Positions 60,311 through 64,000 of a DNA stretch of 64,000 bases are shown in pieces (position 1 is the stretch's first letter; the number at the start of each line of letters is the position of its first letter). A program made the translations under genes and the position numbers. The DNA is from Sporosarcina luteola (GTDB lineage Bacteria > Bacillota > Bacilli > Bacillales_A > Planococcaceae): positions 2,232,001-2,296,000 of the forward strand of contig NZ_JAMBNV010000001.1 of NCBI RefSeq assembly GCF_023715245.1, in the 5' to 3' direction. The notes under the pieces are model-generated. The model was not told where the DNA came from, made no database searches, and saw only the letters and a program-made list of their open reading frames with translations.

Positions 60311-62524
60311 TCACCGCCTACCTATTTCAGCTTCATTTACGAATCGATTATTGTAATTGATAGATGTCCTTATCCGTTGCGCCAACCTGCTATTCCTATC
60401 AGCCAATTTGTTATTGTTGATAGCCATATTCATGGCCTTCTGTGTACCGATTAGAACAATCTTCTCCTTCGCCCTTGTCATTCCTGTATACATCAGATTG
60501 CGAGCAAGCATGACATAATGGCTGGTCGTAGCCGGGATGATGACAATCGGTGCTTCACCCCCCTGCGACTTGTGGATAGTGATGGCATAGCCAAGTTCCA
60601 ATTCTTTTGTATCTGCCTTTTCATAAGTCACTGTCAATCCAGAAAAATCGCAAGTCATCAATTCCACGGTTTCGTTATCTTGATTTACCTCTTTTGAAAT
60701 TTGGACGATGACTCCGATATCTCCATTGAAAACGCCTTTTGTCTTATTGTTCTTAATCTGAATCACTTTATCGCCAAGCCGAAAAAGCCTCTTGCCGATT
60801 CTCCACTCACTTTTCGTGTGATCAGCAGGATTTAAAGCTTCCCGTAGCTGCTCATTCAATGTGATTGTGCCGACGGGGCCTTTTTTCATCGGGCTTAAAA
60901 TCAAGATATCGGACAAGGGATGCCCCAACTCCTGAAAACGAAGTGCGCTTCTGACAATCAGATTAGCTATCCGCTTCGGATCTTCTTGATGGATAAAATA
61001 AAAATCACCTTTATCATCATTGATAAGAAGTGATTTCCCTTTATTGACTCTATGGGCGTTGCTGATAATCTGACTTTCTTCGGCTTGTCTAAATACTTCT
61101 GTCAGGCTGACTGTAGGAAGACCTGCCTTAATCATATCGCTGAGAACATTTCCTGGGCTGACGGAAGGCAGTTGATCAATGTCACCAACAAAGAGTATCT
61201 TCGTATCGCGCTCAAGGGCATCCAATAACAAACTGGCCAACTGAACATCAACCATCGACATCTCATCTACGATCAAGAAATCGCAAGGCAACTTGTCTAC
61301 CCAATTATATTGGGGAATCTCTCCTTGCTGGAATCCAATTAATCGATGAATTGTCGAAGCCTCATATCCTGCCACTTCTGACAGTTGACGACTTGCTTTA
61401 CCGGTTGGGGCTGTCAAGCGGACATTTTTTCCGGGATACATTTCTTTATAGATATCCAACATGGAACGAATAACTGTTGTTTTCCCAGTTCCGGGTCCAC
61501 CGGTGAGTATCAAAATCTGTTCCTCGAATAGGCGCCTGACTGCTTCTCGTTGCTTTTCAGCCAAGATGATTCCATGTTTCCTCTGATACTTCATTATCTG
61601 CTTTTCGAGAGAAGGCAATGCTTCGCCACCCCGAGAACCCTTCATTTCTGAAAGTTTCCGGGCTAATCTGTCTTCATATGTGAATAAAAATTTTGGATAA
61701 ACGCAACCATCTTCAATTACGATCTGTTTTTCTTCTAAGCGATAGATGCTTTGAGTCAATTCGTCCATTGTAACCTTATCATCATCTAAAGCATTATGAT
61801 TTAAGGCTCGTTCCGCTTCTGACAAAAGCTCATCTTCCGAAACGAAACAATGACCGGAACTAAAACACGTTTCCTTTAAGATGTAATTCACACAAGCATC
61901 AATTCGAAATCCGGACAAAGGGGAAATCCCCATCTTACGAGCAATTTCATCAGCCTTTAGAAAACCTATCAGATTCAACTCTGTGAGCTTGTATGGATTT
62001 TCGGTAACGATGGCAATCGTATTGGATTCATATTCCTTATACAAGCGCATAGCCATGTTTGCCGTTATCCCATAGACAAGCAACTCCGAAAGAATTCTTT
62101 GGACTTCAAATGTGGACCTGACACTTTCAACAATCTGATTGGCTCGTTTCTTTCCTATGCCTTTGATGCCTTGTAAACTTTGTTCGCCTTGTTGAGAAAT
62201 GATGGGTAATGCCTCTTCTCCTAACTGTTCAGTAATGAGTGCCGCTTGTTTGGCTCCGCACCCCTTTACAAGTGGAGAGGAAAGAAATGCGATAACCTGG
62301 TCTTTCGTTTGCGGAATTGGTCTTTCCCAAAAGGCGACCGCAAGTTGTTTACCGAATTTCGGATGCATCTCCCAAGTACCTTGCACTTGAATTTCCTCAC
62401 CTTTATACACCCCGTAGATATTTCCCTTAACAATGATTTCCTCTTCGCCTGTCTTCAATTTAGCGATTAAGAATTCTTCATTTCGATACAGCACTTTCGA
62501 TACTTTCCCAATATAGACGTTCAT
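60311..62524 (-). CDS. recD2: RecD2-type DNA helicase
   Basis: 737 residues. The N-terminal OB and helix-hairpin-helix domains (KGCGAKQAALITEQLGEEALPIISQQGEQSLQGIKGIGKKRA) are followed by an SF1 motor. Walker A ILTGGPGTGKTTV, Walker B CDFLIVDEMSMVD, motif III FVGDIDQLPSV, and the late motif GYAITIHKSQGGEAP are all present. RecD2 unwinds 5'-3'. The gene overlaps the NusG-like gene by 4 nt (ATGA). It may process replication or transfer intermediates; a TraA-type relaxase domain is absent. Confidence 0.93.
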   Translation of the reverse strand: MNVYIGKVSKVLYRNEEFLIAKLKTGEEEIIVKGNIYGVYKGEEIQVQGTWEMHPKFGKQLAVAFWERPIPQTKDQVIAFLSSPLVKGCGAKQAALITEQLGEEALPIISQQGEQSLQGIKGIGKKRANQIVESVRSTFEVQRILSELLVYGITANMAMRLYKEYESNTIAIVTENPYKLTELNLIGFLKADEIARKMGISPLSGFRIDACVNYILKETCFSSGHCFVSEDELLSEAERALNHNALDDDKVTMDELTQSIYRLEEKQIVIEDGCVYPKFLFTYEDRLARKLSEMKGSRGGEALPSLEKQIMKYQRKHGIILAEKQREAVRRLFEEQILILTGGPGTGKTTVIRSMLDIYKEMYPGKNVRLTAPTGKASRQLSEVAGYEASTIHRLIGFQQGEIPQYNWVDKLPCDFLIVDEMSMVDVQLASLLLDALERDTKILFVGDIDQLPSVSPGNVLSDMIKAGLPTVSLTEVFRQAEESQIISNAHRVNKGKSLLINDDKGDFYFIHQEDPKRIANLIVRSALRFQELGHPLSDILILSPMKKGPVGTITLNEQLREALNPADHTKSEWRIGKRLFRLGDKVIQIKNNKTKGVFNGDIGVIVQISKEVNQDNETVELMTCDFSGLTVTYEKADTKELELGYAITIHKSQGGEAPIVIIPATTSHYVMLARNLMYTGMTRAKEKIVLIGTQKAMNMAINNNKLADRNSRLAQRIRTSINYNNRFVNEAEIGRR

Positions 62525-63450
62525 TCCATTTTCACCTCGCTACTATGCCGGTCGATCCAATCCTTTAACCGATGTAGGAAATCATCGGAATTTGTGGCTG
62601 GAAAGAGGTTCTGTATTTCAATTTCATTGTAAAGGCCAAGAAACAAGGTGCTCGGCAAGATAACTGATTGACGTTTTCGACGGACCAACGCTTTACAACG
62701 CTCTACCAGGCTTTTAATCGGATTGGATGGATCGACTGTCGCTTTCACCTTAGTAACAGATTCATTCAGCGTAGTTTCAAGTGAATCAATGCTTTCAAGC
62801 AACTGCCCCTCTTCAACAGTTCCCATAGCCTTGTTCGCTTCGTGGAGCAATTCATTTTTCATGTCTTTGATTTCCTCATTGGATAGTAGTTCGTCTAGCT
62901 GCATTTCCACTTCCGGGGTAACATCAACCTGAGTAAAGAAAGCATCCACTTCTTCTTGCGGAATATTATACTTGCTTGGAATCCCAGCTACATTCGGAAT
63001 CGATTTCACTAGATGCCAAATATTATCCGGGAAATAATGAAAGTTAACATTCAATTCAACTAAAATGTACCCACTTAAAACGCTACTGATTTTCCTTGTA
63101 CCTTTACGAGCTTCCCGCAACTCAGTTGATAGTTCTCGGATGTTTTCCTTATAACTGTTGAGTAATTTAAGCGAGTTGGCATCTTCATATACTTTGAGAC
63201 TGTCACAAGCTGCGCGGAGGTTACTTAAATCGGCCTGAATCCGTTTCACATATAAATGATCCGAAATGTCTTCGGTCTTTAAAGCGGATAGATCACACAT
63301 GTCAATTTCGTTTCGAACGATTTCAGTGAATGTCTCCATTGCATATATTGCTTTGACCATCGAATCCCCTGTCCTATGCAAAGCCGCTTTCAACATTTCC
63401 TTCACTTCAATCTCTTTGCCAGAACGCACTTGGACTACAAAGTATGCCAT
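62521..63450 (-). CDS. NusG/LoaP-like protein with a large insertion
   Basis: 309 residues. The NGN domain starts MAYFVVQVRSGKEIEVKEML and resumes at GYILVELNVNFHYFPDNIWHLVKSIPNVAGIP (about 127-158), matching the W-x-V-x-T/Q-P-G-V strand of NusG. Between them is an insertion of roughly 65 residues (50-118, helical). There is no KOW domain; the C-terminal 120 residues are a coiled-coil-like region ending in KALVRRKRQSVILPSTLFLGLY. By family it would bind RNA polymerase and change elongation or termination, and it is co-transcribed with recD2. Confidence 0.7.
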   Translation of the reverse strand: MAYFVVQVRSGKEIEVKEMLKAALHRTGDSMVKAIYAMETFTEIVRNEIDMCDLSALKTEDISDHLYVKRIQADLSNLRAACDSLKVYEDANSLKLLNSYKENIRELSTELREARKGTRKISSVLSGYILVELNVNFHYFPDNIWHLVKSIPNVAGIPSKYNIPQEEVDAFFTQVDVTPEVEMQLDELLSNEEIKDMKNELLHEANKAMGTVEEGQLLESIDSLETTLNESVTKVKATVDPSNPIKSLVERCKALVRRKRQSVILPSTLFLGLYNEIEIQNLFPATNSDDFLHRLKDWIDRHSSEVKME

Positions 63451-63498
63451 CTCTCTTCATCCTTTCAAAAGTTATTTATCAGTACAGGATCGTAAATG

Positions 63499-63819
63499 CT
63501 ATCGAAAAACGAGATGAAAATTTCTGTCCAGAAAAACTGCCATCTTTGATGCTTGAAATGACCAAGTCTGTCCTTTGCCTTTTGGATAATACACAAATCC
63601 ACCATTCTGACTATCGAGTTCTTTTCTAAACAGTGGTTTGAAAAGGATATTCTCTTTAAGCCATTCACTTTTTTTGCCTGTCCTTTTTTCAAGATCCTTC
63701 ATGCTCCAGTAGACACCCATCAACTCGCGGCTTCTCAGTTCCTCAAGTTCCACCTTTCGGATTAAAACCGTATCGTTCGGGATGGGGATTGTAAGATTAA
63801 CTGATAACTGTTGTTCCAC
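63499..63819 (-). CDS. DUF771-domain phage-type protein
   Basis: 106 residues. The middle carries YWSMKDLEKRTGKKSEWLKENILF and GGFVYYPKGKGQTWSFQASKMAVFLDRNF, the DUF771 pattern of phage and plasmid proteins thought to bind DNA. It is 48 nt upstream of the NusG-like gene, so probably first in the operon, with the promoter at its right. No experimental function is known. Confidence 0.8.
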   Translation of the reverse strand: MEQQLSVNLTIPIPNDTVLIRKVELEELRSRELMGVYWSMKDLEKRTGKKSEWLKENILFKPLFRKELDSQNGGFVYYPKGKGQTWSFQASKMAVFLDRNFHLVFR

Positions 63820-64000
63820 ATGCCTTCCCTCCTTGGATATTAGAATCTTAATTCTTCAAAGTTACCCGTTTCGAGTAACTTAAAGCTAAAAAAATATACC
63901 CTTCACTATTTGTGTAGTATCGAGTTCCAAAAATAGAAATACAATTAAAATACACCAACTTTCTACTCGTTTTGTGTAACTTTATTGATTACTATACCTA
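63820..64000. promoter_or_regulatory. Upstream region of the DUF771-nusG-recD2 operon
   Basis: AAGTTAC (63859-63865) and GTAACTT (63875-63881) form a perfect 7-bp dyad around CCGTTTCGA. A related inverted copy TACTCGTTTTGTGTAAC lies at 63964-63980. This suggests an operator for a repressor acting on the operon. The window ends inside the region. Confidence 0.5.

Noticed and set aside
60311-62524. TraA/MobA relaxase-helicase
   Set aside because: Only the RecD2-type N-terminus and helicase motor are present; no HUH relaxase domain.
1-64000. tRNA and rRNA genes
   Set aside because: No cloverleaf T-loop (GTTCRA) with matching acceptor stem and no rRNA sequence was recognised by eye.

Overview
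The window is low-GC Firmicute DNA, most likely from a Bacillales host (Bacillaceae or Planococcaceae). The evidence is strong AAAGGAGG-type ribosome sites, TTG and GTG starts, sigma-A promoters, U-rich intrinsic terminators and Bacillus-type proteins (ResA, YdhK, DUF2691, thioredoxin-type ArsC). Most of it reads as the backbone of a large conjugative plasmid. The window carries an actin-type partition pair, a candidate replication protein beside structured repeats, an FATA-type type IV secretion operon, SSB/RecT/RecD2-type DNA-processing genes and accessory cargo. An integrative element cannot be excluded, because no rRNA, tRNA or chromosomal core operon is visible to decide it.

Layout: 1-4.4 kb is an envelope/redox cluster (sensor kinase, response regulator, Asp-box lipoprotein, CcdA-like protein cut by the window edge, divergent ResA). 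4.5-6.7 kb is an arsRBC operon with a near-perfect operator palindrome, followed by a response-regulator remnant and a VTT-domain membrane protein. 8-11 kb holds a SEC-C protein, a tyrosine recombinase with an adjacent inverted repeat, and a serine resolvase broken by a stop codon. 11.5-17.5 kb is a type I restriction-modification operon (hsdR-hsdM-hsdS). 17.8-26.5 kb is a DNA-maintenance block (RadC, small genes, DUF2691, ImmA-type protease with a membrane partner, Cas4/RecB-like nuclease, SSB, CHC2 zinc protein, RecT/Bet-like annealase). 27-30 kb is a three-gene ABC-three-component defence system.

From about 55.5 kb leftwards to 31 kb runs the conjugation operon: DUF457 protein, ParM, ParR, small genes, TcpC, TcpD-like, TcpE, VirB4, lipoprotein, CD3337/EF1877-type channel protein, cell-wall hydrolase, RusA-like nuclease, replication-relaxation protein, VirD4-like ATPase and S1 protein. 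It is interrupted at 34.1-38.8 kb by a metal and stress cargo (YdhK lipoprotein, Nudix, merA, merR with its operator, DJ-1/PfpI) partly bounded by a 200-bp direct duplication. At 55.6-59.6 kb is a repeat-rich accessory stretch with an IS110-family element. At 59.5-64 kb are a winged-helix candidate Rep with inverted repeats, a RecD2 helicase, a NusG-type protein with a large insertion and a DUF771 protein.

The most interesting points are: (1) a plasmid-encoded NusG paralogue alongside many intrinsic terminators placed between, and even inside, genes of the long operons, which suggests plasmid-encoded antitermination; (2) two homologous ~200-nt leader RNAs ending in terminators; (3) an IS110 element that split a palindromic dispersed repeat exactly at a CT core and carries a long 3' non-coding region with target-matching segments; (4) clusters of unusual palindromes that look like operators or origins. 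No relaxase with recognisable motifs is visible although the secretion apparatus is present.
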